In this document: positions 28,349-37,285 of the stretch, one piece after another
Layout: the number at the start of each line of letters is the position of its first letter
Numbering within the stretch: the first letter of the stretch is position 1
From: Thiothrix phosphatis
GTDB lineage: Bacteria > Pseudomonadota > Gammaproteobacteria > Thiotrichales > Thiotrichaceae
Length of the DNA stretch: 64,000 nt
Direction of reading: 5' to 3'
NCBI RefSeq assembly: GCF_035668035.1
Contig: NZ_JAYMYJ010000086.1
Span: 13,587 to 77,586 of the forward strand
Translations under genes and position numbers: made by a program
The notes under the pieces: generated by a model
The model's input: the letters and a program-made list of their open reading frames with translations, nothing else
Database searches by the model: none
Told to the model about the DNA's origin: nothing

Positions 28349-29704
28349 ATGAGTGTAGATGTTATTACGGTTACAGACCCCGTGTCGGGTGTCTGTGAAA
28401 TTGACAACCAACCGATGGTGTTCCACTGCAACCATTACAACCGCACCTTGCAGAACACCATTGAAAACTGTCGGCATATCGACAATAAGAAAATTCTTAT
28501 TCATGCTGCCGCTGAAGTCACCTTTCTCGGCCTACAAGCGCATTTCCAGCAGTACCCGGAGATGAACTTGGAAGACCGCCTGCATTACGCAGAATCACTC
28601 TACCGTTTCTGCGGCTTCGGCCTACTGCCCCTGTTGGAAACCGTCAAGACGGCAGTCGGCAAAAACGAATTCGACCTCAGCACCTGCTCCTCCCATTACG
28701 GGCGCGCATTGGCGTTGAATTTTGAGAAACGCCGGGGTGCAGGCGAGTATTTTGACCTGGGCTTCGCCATTGGCGCGCTTTCCGCTGCCTTCGGGGAAAC
28801 ATTCAGCGGTGAACTGACCACCGAAGCCATTTCCCTCAAAGGCAAGCAAAGCACTTTCCACATTTATGTCGGCGGTGACGAGTTTGAATACTTGTTCAAG
28901 CTTACCAACGGAACACCTGCATTTCAGGAAGCTCCCGGCCTGAACTCCGTCATCCCGGAACGGACCACCGCCAGCAACATCGACGAGGCCACGGTCATCA
29001 ATGGCGTCAGCCAAGCACCCTTATATGGCAACCAGCAAGGGCTGATACCCGCTTTCGGGGTGGAGCTGACCCGCCACTACGCCGATTACTACAACTTGGT
29101 TTCCTACCGGCTTGAGCAACAATTGGCGGATGTCCTGCAAAAGCGCCCTATCCTGGCTGACCTGCTGGTTTACGACTACCCCGCACTGTTCTATTACAAG
29201 CAGTACATCAACCTGGAAGGCATGAGCCTGTCACGCACCCTGCTGATTGAAGCCGGTCACATCTGCGGCTTCAACACCATGGGCGGCATCATGAACTCGG
29301 AGGCCTGGGAAGGGCTGGTCATGCCCATGATCAAGACCCGAGAGGACTGGCTGCATGGCATCATTGCCGTCATCAATGCACTCGGCTGGGGAGTATGGCG
29401 GGTGATGGAGCTAATTCCCGAAGAAAAATTGCTGCTACGGGTATGGCGACCCTACGAATCGCTTGGCTACCTGCGCTGGATTGGCTACGCCGACCACCCG
29501 TTGGACTACCTGGTGAACGGGGTGGCCGCTTCCTTGATGAACCTGCTGTATGAAGGCGACATCACCCAACGCCCCAACCTGGATCTGGACTATTACTACC
29601 GGATCAACCGTTCACCCAACTCTTTTTGGGCGGAGCAAAGCAAATGCGTGGCGATGGGGGATGAATATTCGGAAGTGGCTGTCACCCGCCGCCAGCGTGG
29701 ATGA
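28349..29704 (+). CDS. Protein with two V4R-like (4-vinyl reductase) domains
   Basis: 451 residues, no signal peptide or clear membrane helix. The C-terminal 120 residues end with WAEQSKCVAMGDEYSEVAV, close to the cysteine motif that closes V4R domains (small-molecule or redox binding domains found in BchJ and phenol-type regulators). A second related stretch appears to lie at about 95-190 (LLETVKTAVGKNEFDLSTC to STFHIYVGGDEFEYLF), and HYADYYNLVSYRLEQQLADVL forms a helical linker. No DNA-binding domain is seen. It is monocistronic with its own promoter and terminator. Function unknown; a ligand-binding or sensory role is inference. Confidence 0.55.
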   Translation: MSVDVITVTDPVSGVCEIDNQPMVFHCNHYNRTLQNTIENCRHIDNKKILIHAAAEVTFLGLQAHFQQYPEMNLEDRLHYAESLYRFCGFGLLPLLETVKTAVGKNEFDLSTCSSHYGRALALNFEKRRGAGEYFDLGFAIGALSAAFGETFSGELTTEAISLKGKQSTFHIYVGGDEFEYLFKLTNGTPAFQEAPGLNSVIPERTTASNIDEATVINGVSQAPLYGNQQGLIPAFGVELTRHYADYYNLVSYRLEQQLADVLQKRPILADLLVYDYPALFYYKQYINLEGMSLSRTLLIEAGHICGFNTMGGIMNSEAWEGLVMPMIKTREDWLHGIIAVINALGWGVWRVMELIPEEKLLLRVWRPYESLGYLRWIGYADHPLDYLVNGVAASLMNLLYEGDITQRPNLDLDYYYRINRSPNSFWAEQSKCVAMGDEYSEVAVTRRQRG

Positions 29705-29726
29705 GCATGTTGCCCGCGCACAAAAA

Positions 29727-29757
29727 GGCCGGATAACAGCCACGCTGTGATCCGGCC
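29727..29757. terminator. Bidirectional terminator
   Basis: Stem GGCCGGAT/ATCCGGCC with an inner ACAGC/GCTGT helix. On the minus strand it is followed by TTTTTGTG, an intrinsic terminator for the outer-membrane protein gene; it also closes the V4R-like gene on the plus strand. Confidence 0.8.
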
Positions 29758-29785
29758 AGCAACAGATCAGACTTGCGCAATACGC

Positions 29786-30409
29786 CTAAAAGTTATAGTG
29801 CAAGCCAACCATCGCGGTATCCACATCATCTTTCACCGTATGGGCGGTGCCATTCTCAATCAGCTTCGAACCATCGCCGACACTGAAGAAACGGTCCCAA
29901 CCCAGATGCGCACCCCAATGTTCACTGAAGTTGTATTCCACGCCAGCGCCCACCACTGGGGACACGCCCGTATCCGACGCATTCCCAACCGTTGTGTTCA
30001 CCTTGCTCTTCCACACTGCCCCGCCCAGCTTCCCATACAGGTTAACGTTTGAAGTCAATGGCTTGCGCCCGACTGCACTCAAGCTCAAGGCGCGGGATTG
30101 CTGGGTGCCTGTTGCTGCCCCGGTGGAATCCGCCAGACGGGCGGTATAATCCATATCCGTGTAACCAGCTTCCACCGCCAAATTGGGGCTTAATGGATAG
30201 CCCGCATACACATTGACCGCTTTGTCCGTATCACAGACCTCCCGGCACGCCACACCATTGACACCACAAGCAACATTCAGGGAGTTGTCATCCAATGAAG
30301 AATTCCAGCCCAAGCCTGCACCCACATACGGTGCCTTGGCCGATCCCGCCAGGGCGGCACCACTACAAAGCAAAATAGCCAAACTCACCGACGGCAAATA
30401 TTTATTCAT
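29786..30409 (-). CDS. Outer-membrane beta-barrel protein (OmpA/OmpX-like porin fold)
   Basis: 207 residues. The signal peptide ends ALA-GSA. The mature part is a run of amphipathic strands (APYVGAGLGWNSS, VNVYAGYPLSPNLAVEAGYTD, VNLYGKLGGAVWKSK, SEHWGAHLGWDRF) and the last residue is Phe in VGLHYNF, the usual barrel end signal. An eight-stranded outer-membrane barrel is likely. Two Cys in CGVNGVACREVC are unusual for a barrel loop. Function unknown. GAGGATAAAAGG precedes the ATG. Confidence 0.8.
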   Translation of the reverse strand: MNKYLPSVSLAILLCSGAALAGSAKAPYVGAGLGWNSSLDDNSLNVACGVNGVACREVCDTDKAVNVYAGYPLSPNLAVEAGYTDMDYTARLADSTGAATGTQQSRALSLSAVGRKPLTSNVNLYGKLGGAVWKSKVNTTVGNASDTGVSPVVGAGVEYNFSEHWGAHLGWDRFFSVGDGSKLIENGTAHTVKDDVDTAMVGLHYNF

Positions 30410-30498
30410 CCTTTTATCCTCAATTATGTCTATGCCTAACTAAATTTAGCAGAAATGTATAAAATTGTTATTCATTATTTCTATTCGAAGGTTTTTTA

Positions 30499-30891
30499 TT
30501 ATCCAGCCCGGTTACGCATATGATCCGCAACCTTGGCAAAGGCCGATTTCAACTGGCTTTTCAACAACTCATCGGGCAGCTGTTCATCCAGCGCCATGCC
30601 CATGCACAGCAACCACTGATCCCGCATTTGCGTATTGACAGGAAATGGCATGTGGCGCAACCGCAGGCGCGGGTGGCCATATTCCGCCTCATAAAGCCCT
30701 GACCCGCCTAACCAACCGGATAGGAACTTGAACAATTTGTCTCGCGCCCCCTGCAAATCTTGCGCATGAATTTTGCGCAACTCCCAAGTTTCCGGCAACT
30801 CGTCCATCAAATCATAGAAGCGGTTGACCAAACGCCGCACCCCATTTTCGCCGCCCAGCATATCGTAATGGGTTGTAATCGGTAATTCCAT
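30499..30891 (-). CDS. Group II truncated haemoglobin
   Basis: 130 residues from the ATG at 30891, which has GGAG upstream; an in-frame start 33 bases earlier has none. The features of the group 2 family are present: YDMLGGENGVRRLVNRFYDLM, the proximal His in EYGHPRLRLRHMPF, and RDQWLLCMGMAL. Binds O2 or NO at haem; proposed role in oxidative or nitrosative stress. It is a single gene with no partner next to it. Confidence 0.88.
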   Translation of the reverse strand: MELPITTHYDMLGGENGVRRLVNRFYDLMDELPETWELRKIHAQDLQGARDKLFKFLSGWLGGSGLYEAEYGHPRLRLRHMPFPVNTQMRDQWLLCMGMALDEQLPDELLKSQLKSAFAKVADHMRNRAG

Positions 30892-31127
30892 CACAGGCTC
30901 CAGCAACACATGTGAAAGGCGCAAGTCTACGGCGTTTCCAACATGTTGGGCAGGGGATTTCGCAAATGGCGCAAATCAGTGCTCCTCGGCAATGCGCAGT
31001 GACGTTCCGGTTTAGCGCGGGCGAACACGCCAGTGTGCCAGAGAAATCGTGCTGCACCCTGGCATATTGTTGCACGGCATCATTCGCATACTCATCACAG
31101 CGGGTGGGCAGGTGTTGCAGCCAACCC

Positions 31128-31607
31128 TTACAATGTCGGCGCAACCACCCCCTTGTATTGGTAAGTCGCGGTGGTTTTGTCGGATGTGGATTTGTACGGC
31201 AGCCCATCATCCTTGCCGATGTAGAGTTTGGTGGCGACAGCAGGCACGCCTGGTATTTCTGTGGTATAGCCCAGCACATTCATTTCCACGCCATCCAGGG
31301 TTTCGGAACCTTCATCCTTACAATCCGACACCTTGATTTTGCCGTCTTGCAACATCTTGATGGCGATCTTTTCAGCTTCATCCAGGTTCATGGGGGATTT
31401 TTTCCATTTGCCATCATCTGCCATGAAAAATTTCCCATCGACTTTGATGGCCTCCAGTTTGATGCCGCCACTTTCGGTTACTGAATGCCAGGCGGGCTGT
31501 CCCAGCTTGGCCTCGCTGGATTTGAGGATGGGTTCACAAGCCGCGTCCAGCGCAAAGGCTGGCGGCAACAGGGCAAGCAAGGCAGTCATAACAAACAGGT
31601 GTTTCAT
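31128..31607 (-). CDS. Exported protein of unknown function, LolA-like in appearance
   Basis: 159 residues. Signal peptide MKHLFVMTALLALLPPAFA, then a small alpha/beta domain with two pairs of Cys (ACEPIL, VSDCKDE). AAGGAG precedes the ATG. Sequences such as SGGIKLEAIKVDGKFFMADDGKWKKSP and EIPGVPAVATKLYIGKDDGLPYK suggest a curved-sheet lipid-binding fold, but I do not recognise a named family. An OmpA-type fragment lies immediately upstream in the same direction. Confidence 0.7.
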   Translation of the reverse strand: MKHLFVMTALLALLPPAFALDAACEPILKSSEAKLGQPAWHSVTESGGIKLEAIKVDGKFFMADDGKWKKSPMNLDEAEKIAIKMLQDGKIKVSDCKDEGSETLDGVEMNVLGYTTEIPGVPAVATKLYIGKDDGLPYKSTSDKTTATYQYKGVVAPTL

Positions 31608-31626
31608 AGATCACTCCTTGGGTCAG

Positions 31627-31722
31627 TCAGGGTTGCCGCATCAGTTCAACCCGGCGGTTGCGGGCGCGGCCTTCGAGGGTGTCAGAGTAAGTTTCCACAG
31701 CATATGGGGCACGTTCACACAA
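31627..31722 (-). pseudogene. Remnant of an OmpA-family C-terminus
   Basis: The last 31 codons before a TGA read on the minus strand as a protein end containing VETYSDTLEGRARNRRVELM, which is the conserved final helix of the OmpA peptidoglycan-binding domain. Reading upstream the frame closes at a stop at once and no other part of the domain is found. It lies 19 bases ahead of the exported protein gene, as an upstream operon partner would. Interpreted as a 5'-deleted gene. Confidence 0.6.
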
Positions 31723-31880
31723 TCAGCGCATACCAATATAATACCAATAATATCAGGCTGCAATGATCAAATTTTAGAAACTTGCCGCCGCTGCTTGATT
31801 CCTCTTCCCTAGCAGTGAAAAACCTGCCCACCGGCCTGCATTCCACCTAAAATCCTGCCAAACAGCAGAGGGAGGAAGGT

Positions 31881-32813
31881 ATGGACGTATTGGTACTGGG
31901 CAGTTATATCCACGCCAACAGCCTAGCGGTCAGGCGTTTGCCGCAGGCGGGGGAATCCATCCAAGCAGACCGCCTGTGGGTGGAACACGGCGGCAAGGGC
32001 CTGAACCTGGCAGTGGGAATGCACCGGCTGGGCCTACAGGTTGGAACCCTGCTCGCAATCGGTGATGATGCCCCCGGACGGGCGTTGCTCCAGTTCCTGC
32101 AAACCGAAGGCATGGATACCAGCCGGATTGTGCTGACAGACGACAACTCCGGTTTCGGTGTTGGCCTAGTATCCCCTGACGGAAGTAACGTGATCGCCAT
32201 CTACCCCGGTGCGAATGCACGGCTGGATGCCGCCCACGTCCGGGCAGGCCCTGCAAAGCTGGGGCAATGCCGAATGGTTTGCGCCCAGTTCGAGATTCCT
32301 GATGCGCCCATCCTGGAAGCCTTCCTGCTTGCCCGGCAATATGGCACCCCCACATTGCTGGCACCCTCACCCTGGCGCACACCCCACCCCGCACTATTAC
32401 CGCTAACAGATATTCTGGTTTTGAATGAAACCGAGGCCATGGCGATGTTTGGCATTGAACCTAACCAGAAACCAACCATTGCCGACTGGTTGCGATGCCT
32501 GCCCACGCTGGATTGGCAAGGCAAGCTGCTGGTGATCACGCTAGCGGAGCAAGGCTGCGTGACCCGGCAAGCTGACGGGGAATGCCACCATGTGCCTGCC
32601 TGGGCCATTGAGGCGGCTGACCCTACCGGGGCAGGCGACGCCTTTACCGCCGGGCTGGCCTGCGCCCTGCTGGCTGGCCATGCCCTGACACCCGCACTGC
32701 GTTTTGCCAATGCCTGTGGCGCACAAGTCGCTGCCCGCACAGGAGTTGTGGCGGCGTTGCCCAGATTGAAACAAGTGGAAAGCTTTATGCAGGCAAGCCT
32801 ACCGGCTGCTTGA
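31881..32813 (+). CDS. PfkB-family carbohydrate kinase (ribokinase-like)
   Basis: 310 residues. PfkB signatures: VEHGGKGLNLAVGMHRLG near the N-terminus and DPTGAGDAFTAGLACALL with the catalytic Asp near 250. The order and length fit ribokinase; other sugars or nucleosides are possible. AGGGAGGAAGG precedes the ATG. It converges with a GntR-type regulator and the two coding ends overlap by 15 bases, so the regulator may control it, but no binding site was identified. Confidence 0.85.
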   Translation: MDVLVLGSYIHANSLAVRRLPQAGESIQADRLWVEHGGKGLNLAVGMHRLGLQVGTLLAIGDDAPGRALLQFLQTEGMDTSRIVLTDDNSGFGVGLVSPDGSNVIAIYPGANARLDAAHVRAGPAKLGQCRMVCAQFEIPDAPILEAFLLARQYGTPTLLAPSPWRTPHPALLPLTDILVLNETEAMAMFGIEPNQKPTIADWLRCLPTLDWQGKLLVITLAEQGCVTRQADGECHHVPAWAIEAADPTGAGDAFTAGLACALLAGHALTPALRFANACGAQVAARTGVVAALPRLKQVESFMQASLPAA

Positions 32814-33644
32814 GGCCACACCACTCCCTGCCGTTGGCCGACCCATGGTCAGGTTAATCCGGTAAGTATAGGCATCCCCCCGGAATGCCCCTTCCACATA
32901 CTCCACCATTTGTCCCGTGGTGGCATAGGTCTTGCGTTTAAGCAACAGGCAAGGGCCTGGTTCAGCAAAACCGAACGCCTCCATTTCTTCCTGGGTGCTC
33001 ATGACTGCTTCAATGCTTTGCTCGCCGCTGCTCAAGGTCACGCCGCATTGTTGTTGCAGGAACTGGTAAGCCGAGCCTTCCACATCCCATTCCGCCATTG
33101 CCGGGGCGCAGGCAAGGTCATACCAGGCGACTTCCCGCGTCATGGGCTGGCCGTCCCCTAGGCGCAGGCGCACCAGCTTGAGGAAGCGTGCAGTGGATGG
33201 CCTGTTGAACACGGAAGCAATGGCACCATCCGTCACGATTTCCCGATACAGCAAACGGGTGGATGGCACCATCCCAATTTCCCGCATTTCCTCGGTAAAA
33301 CCCTTGAGCCTGCCCAACTCCGGCTTAATGCAGGGAGGCGACTTAACCATAACCCCAGCACGGCCATGGGTGCTGATGTAATCCTGTTCACGCAATTCGT
33401 TATAGCAGCGGCGCACCGTTGTCCTGCTCAACTTGAGGGCTTCCGCCAAAGCCCGCTCCGATGGCAGGCTGGTGCCTTCACCCAGCTCCCCGGCCTGAAT
33501 CATTTGGACTATCTGCCGCTCCAACTGCCGGTAGACCGGCTCCGCCACACCTGCATCCGCCTTCAGGCGGCGGATAAACATGTTGCCGTCGTTGACGGCA
33601 CGCAGGTCAACAGCGGTCACGGTAGCATTTGCTTGAGAACTCAT
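32799..33644 (-). CDS. GntR-family transcriptional regulator (HutC/UTRA type)
   Basis: 281 residues. N-terminal winged helix at about 35-105 (PVYRQLERQIVQMIQ, LPSERALAEALKLSRTTVRR) followed by a UTRA ligand-binding domain (TARFLKLVRLRLGDGQPMTRE, KRKTYATTGQMVEYVEGAFRGD). Such proteins repress sugar or amino-acid operons until a small effector binds. The neighbouring kinase gene is the obvious candidate target. The first 30 residues are not conserved, so the start could be slightly downstream. Confidence 0.85.
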   Translation of the reverse strand: MSSQANATVTAVDLRAVNDGNMFIRRLKADAGVAEPVYRQLERQIVQMIQAGELGEGTSLPSERALAEALKLSRTTVRRCYNELREQDYISTHGRAGVMVKSPPCIKPELGRLKGFTEEMREIGMVPSTRLLYREIVTDGAIASVFNRPSTARFLKLVRLRLGDGQPMTREVAWYDLACAPAMAEWDVEGSAYQFLQQQCGVTLSSGEQSIEAVMSTQEEMEAFGFAEPGPCLLLKRKTYATTGQMVEYVEGAFRGDAYTYRINLTMGRPTAGSGVASSSR

Positions 33645-33774
33645 CGTATGGCCTTCACTTCAACAACCTGATTATTTTTCTAACGATACCATAAAAAAAT
33701 CGCCGCCCTGCATGGCCTGCCTGATATCGCCCCCCAGGATTCGCAAATTCATTAGAAAATTAACATATTCCAAG

Positions 33775-33780
33775 TATAAT
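33775..33780 (+). promoter_or_regulatory. TATAAT -10 element ahead of typA
   Basis: Perfect TATAAT; a fair -35 (TTAGAA, 17-base gap) precedes it. Its closeness to the first ATG (33791) would leave almost no leader for that start, which helps decide the typA start in favour of the GTG at 33815. Confidence 0.45.
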
Positions 33781-33814
33781 CGCGCCTTTCATGAATTCAT
33801 TGAGTACCTTAGCT

Positions 33815-35659
<1,845 letters not shown>

Positions 35660-35666
35660 TACACCT

Positions 35667-35699
35667 AGCCGCCCCTTCCCTTCACTTGAGGGGGCGGCT
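35667..35699 (+). terminator. GC-rich hairpin behind typA
   Basis: Stem AGCCGCCCC/GGGGCGGCT with a 15-base loop, 8 bases after the typA stop, followed by an A-run instead of a T-run. Probably the typA 3' end, though not a textbook intrinsic terminator. Confidence 0.6.
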
Positions 35700-35737
35700 C
35701 CAAAAATCCACAACAAACAATTTAAAGGGCTATCGTT

Positions 35738-35899
35738 ATGCGAATCACATTCATCATTTGTGTATTGTTCACCCTGCAAGGCTGTGCAGTGCAGGTCGCC
35801 AGCAGCGTGGCGGGGGCAACAGTCGGCGCTGCGACCGGCGCAGCAGTGGCTGTCGCCAAAACACCGTTCAAAGTCGTGGGGGCAATCGCTGGCGATTAG
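35738..35899 (+). CDS. Very small lipoprotein (53 residues)
   Basis: MRITFIICVLFTLQGC opens with a signal peptide and a lipobox (LQGC, Cys 16). The mature part is Ala/Gly/Val-rich and ends AKTPFKVVGAIAGD. Small lipoproteins of this look, with a V/TPFKV-VGA motif, form a family in gammaproteobacteria (I believe NF038104), of unknown role. Spacing from the ribosome site AAAGG is good. It lies between typA and a convergent methyltransferase. Confidence 0.65.
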   Translation: MRITFIICVLFTLQGCAVQVASSVAGATVGAATGAAVAVAKTPFKVVGAIAGD

Positions 35900-35901
35900 C
35901 C

Positions 35902-36510
35902 CTATTCAGCAGGAAAGAAAGGGCCCTGCGGCTGATCAAAAATCATCAGGTTCTGAATGCCGGGAACATGCCAGTAACGTTTGGTCGACGCACCCGTAAA
36001 GCCTGGGAATTGTAGCCAGGCTTCATCACTGAAATAGTTCAGTTCATGTGAACACGGCGACTTACTGTGCTGCCCCCGCATTTGCCAAAATACCGACCAA
36101 GTGTGCGGCTCTATCCAGGTGCCATTGGACGGCACGATAATGCAAAAACGCTTCGCCACCCGGCGGATTTCGCTGCTTACCGCGCACAAACGATCCATTG
36201 GCTGGATGTGCTCCAACACGCCGATTGAAACCACCGCGTCAAAATACTGGTCTGGCCACGGCAATGATTTCGCATCCAACTGCTGAAAATTAAAATCACA
36301 CACTTTGGGCAAATTGAGGACATCGACGCCTGTAGCGTCATACTCATCCGCAAACTGCATGAAATCCACGCCGCTGGCGCACCCCACTTCAAGAACTTTC
36401 TGCCCAGGTTGCAAACCCAGCACCTGGCGGATCATTTCAAACCGACGCCTTCGGAAACGGGTTGACAAATCCGTATTCCTGTACATCGGATACAGTAATT
36501 GATATAGCAT
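35902..36510 (-). CDS. Class I SAM-dependent methyltransferase
   Basis: 202 residues. SAM-binding motif I VLEVGCASGVDFMQFAD near residues 39-55, motif II TGVDVLNLP, and the post-motif DAVVSIGVLEHIQPMDRL. The C-terminal half (SNGTWIEPHTWSVFWQMRG) is unlike the best known small-molecule families, and the substrate cannot be told. AAGGA precedes the ATG. It converges on the small lipoprotein with two bases between their stops. Confidence 0.75.
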   Translation of the reverse strand: MLYQLLYPMYRNTDLSTRFRRRRFEMIRQVLGLQPGQKVLEVGCASGVDFMQFADEYDATGVDVLNLPKVCDFNFQQLDAKSLPWPDQYFDAVVSIGVLEHIQPMDRLCAVSSEIRRVAKRFCIIVPSNGTWIEPHTWSVFWQMRGQHSKSPCSHELNYFSDEAWLQFPGFTGASTKRYWHVPGIQNLMIFDQPQGPFFPAE

Positions 36511-36799
36511 GAAAATAATCCTTCACCCTCAACGAGAAGTTTTTCAAAAAAGTAAAAATTTATTTATTTCAATAAGATAAAAAACTAGCAAATGCAAACG
36601 CCTAGTGAATGCCGCCCTGACCTCTTATGAGTTTGACACTAATTTAAGCGAAACTATATATTCAAACTATTAGATCGTGCAACTTTTTTATCATCTGTCA
36701 ACCGCTCGTCACAGTTCTATAGCCGCTTATCGAGACGACAATTAATAGGCCAAAATCTTTACTAATTTCAAAACAGTGAGTGGAGATAAGGGCGGCAAG

Positions 36800-37285
36800 A
36801 TGACTGGAAACACAATTAGCCCAACCAGCAAGGCGGCGCGTCACAGCAGGCTTGGCAGCCCCGATCCCGCATGCCTGCCCAGTCCCCAACTGACGGCAAT
36901 TGCCACCCCAAGTATCGGCAGATCAGGGTTTCCCTACCAAAACCCATCCCCCAATGGCAATACGGAAGACAATATCAAATCCCTGATAAACCAGCAGATC
37001 AAACAGATACAATCACCCACCGCCATATCCGAAACACCCTCCCCACCGCTTCCACCTGACGCTAGCCAAGCAACCGCAAGCAGCGGCGACAACGGCCACA
37101 CAAAACCAAAACAATGCACACCGGATGACCGATTCTCTTCACAGGAACAGTTGCAGGAGCTGATCCAATGGCGTTGGCAGTGGAAATGGGAACTGCGCTG
37201 GGAATGGGAAAAAGACCAAATGGATTGGAAAAAACGCTGGATATTTGCCGAGTTAAAAGCCATCCGCAAAAAACGTGAACATTAA
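36800..37285 (+). CDS. Unknown protein with Pro/Ser-rich front and Trp-rich tail
   Basis: 161 residues from the ATG at 36800; an upstream GTG (36776) is possible. No signal peptide. Residues 1-100 are low complexity, rich in Ser, Pro, Thr and Asn (LPPDASQATASSGDNGHTKPK). The end is striking: WRWQWKWELRWEWEKDQ then MDWKKRW, eight Trp alternating with charged residues, followed by a short basic helix. I do not recognise the family. The stop overlaps the flotillin stop by 4 bases on the other strand. The 289-base AT-rich gap upstream contains no other gene that I can support. Confidence 0.55.
   Translation: MTGNTISPTSKAARHSRLGSPDPACLPSPQLTAIATPSIGRSGFPYQNPSPNGNTEDNIKSLINQQIKQIQSPTAISETPSPPLPPDASQATASSGDNGHTKPKQCTPDDRFSSQEQLQELIQWRWQWKWELRWEWEKDQMDWKKRWIFAELKAIRKKREH

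Noticed and set aside
30812..31279. 155-codon minus-strand frame across two genes
   Set aside because: It overlaps the globin and exported-protein genes in another frame; only a short middle part could be a remnant, noted as a finding.
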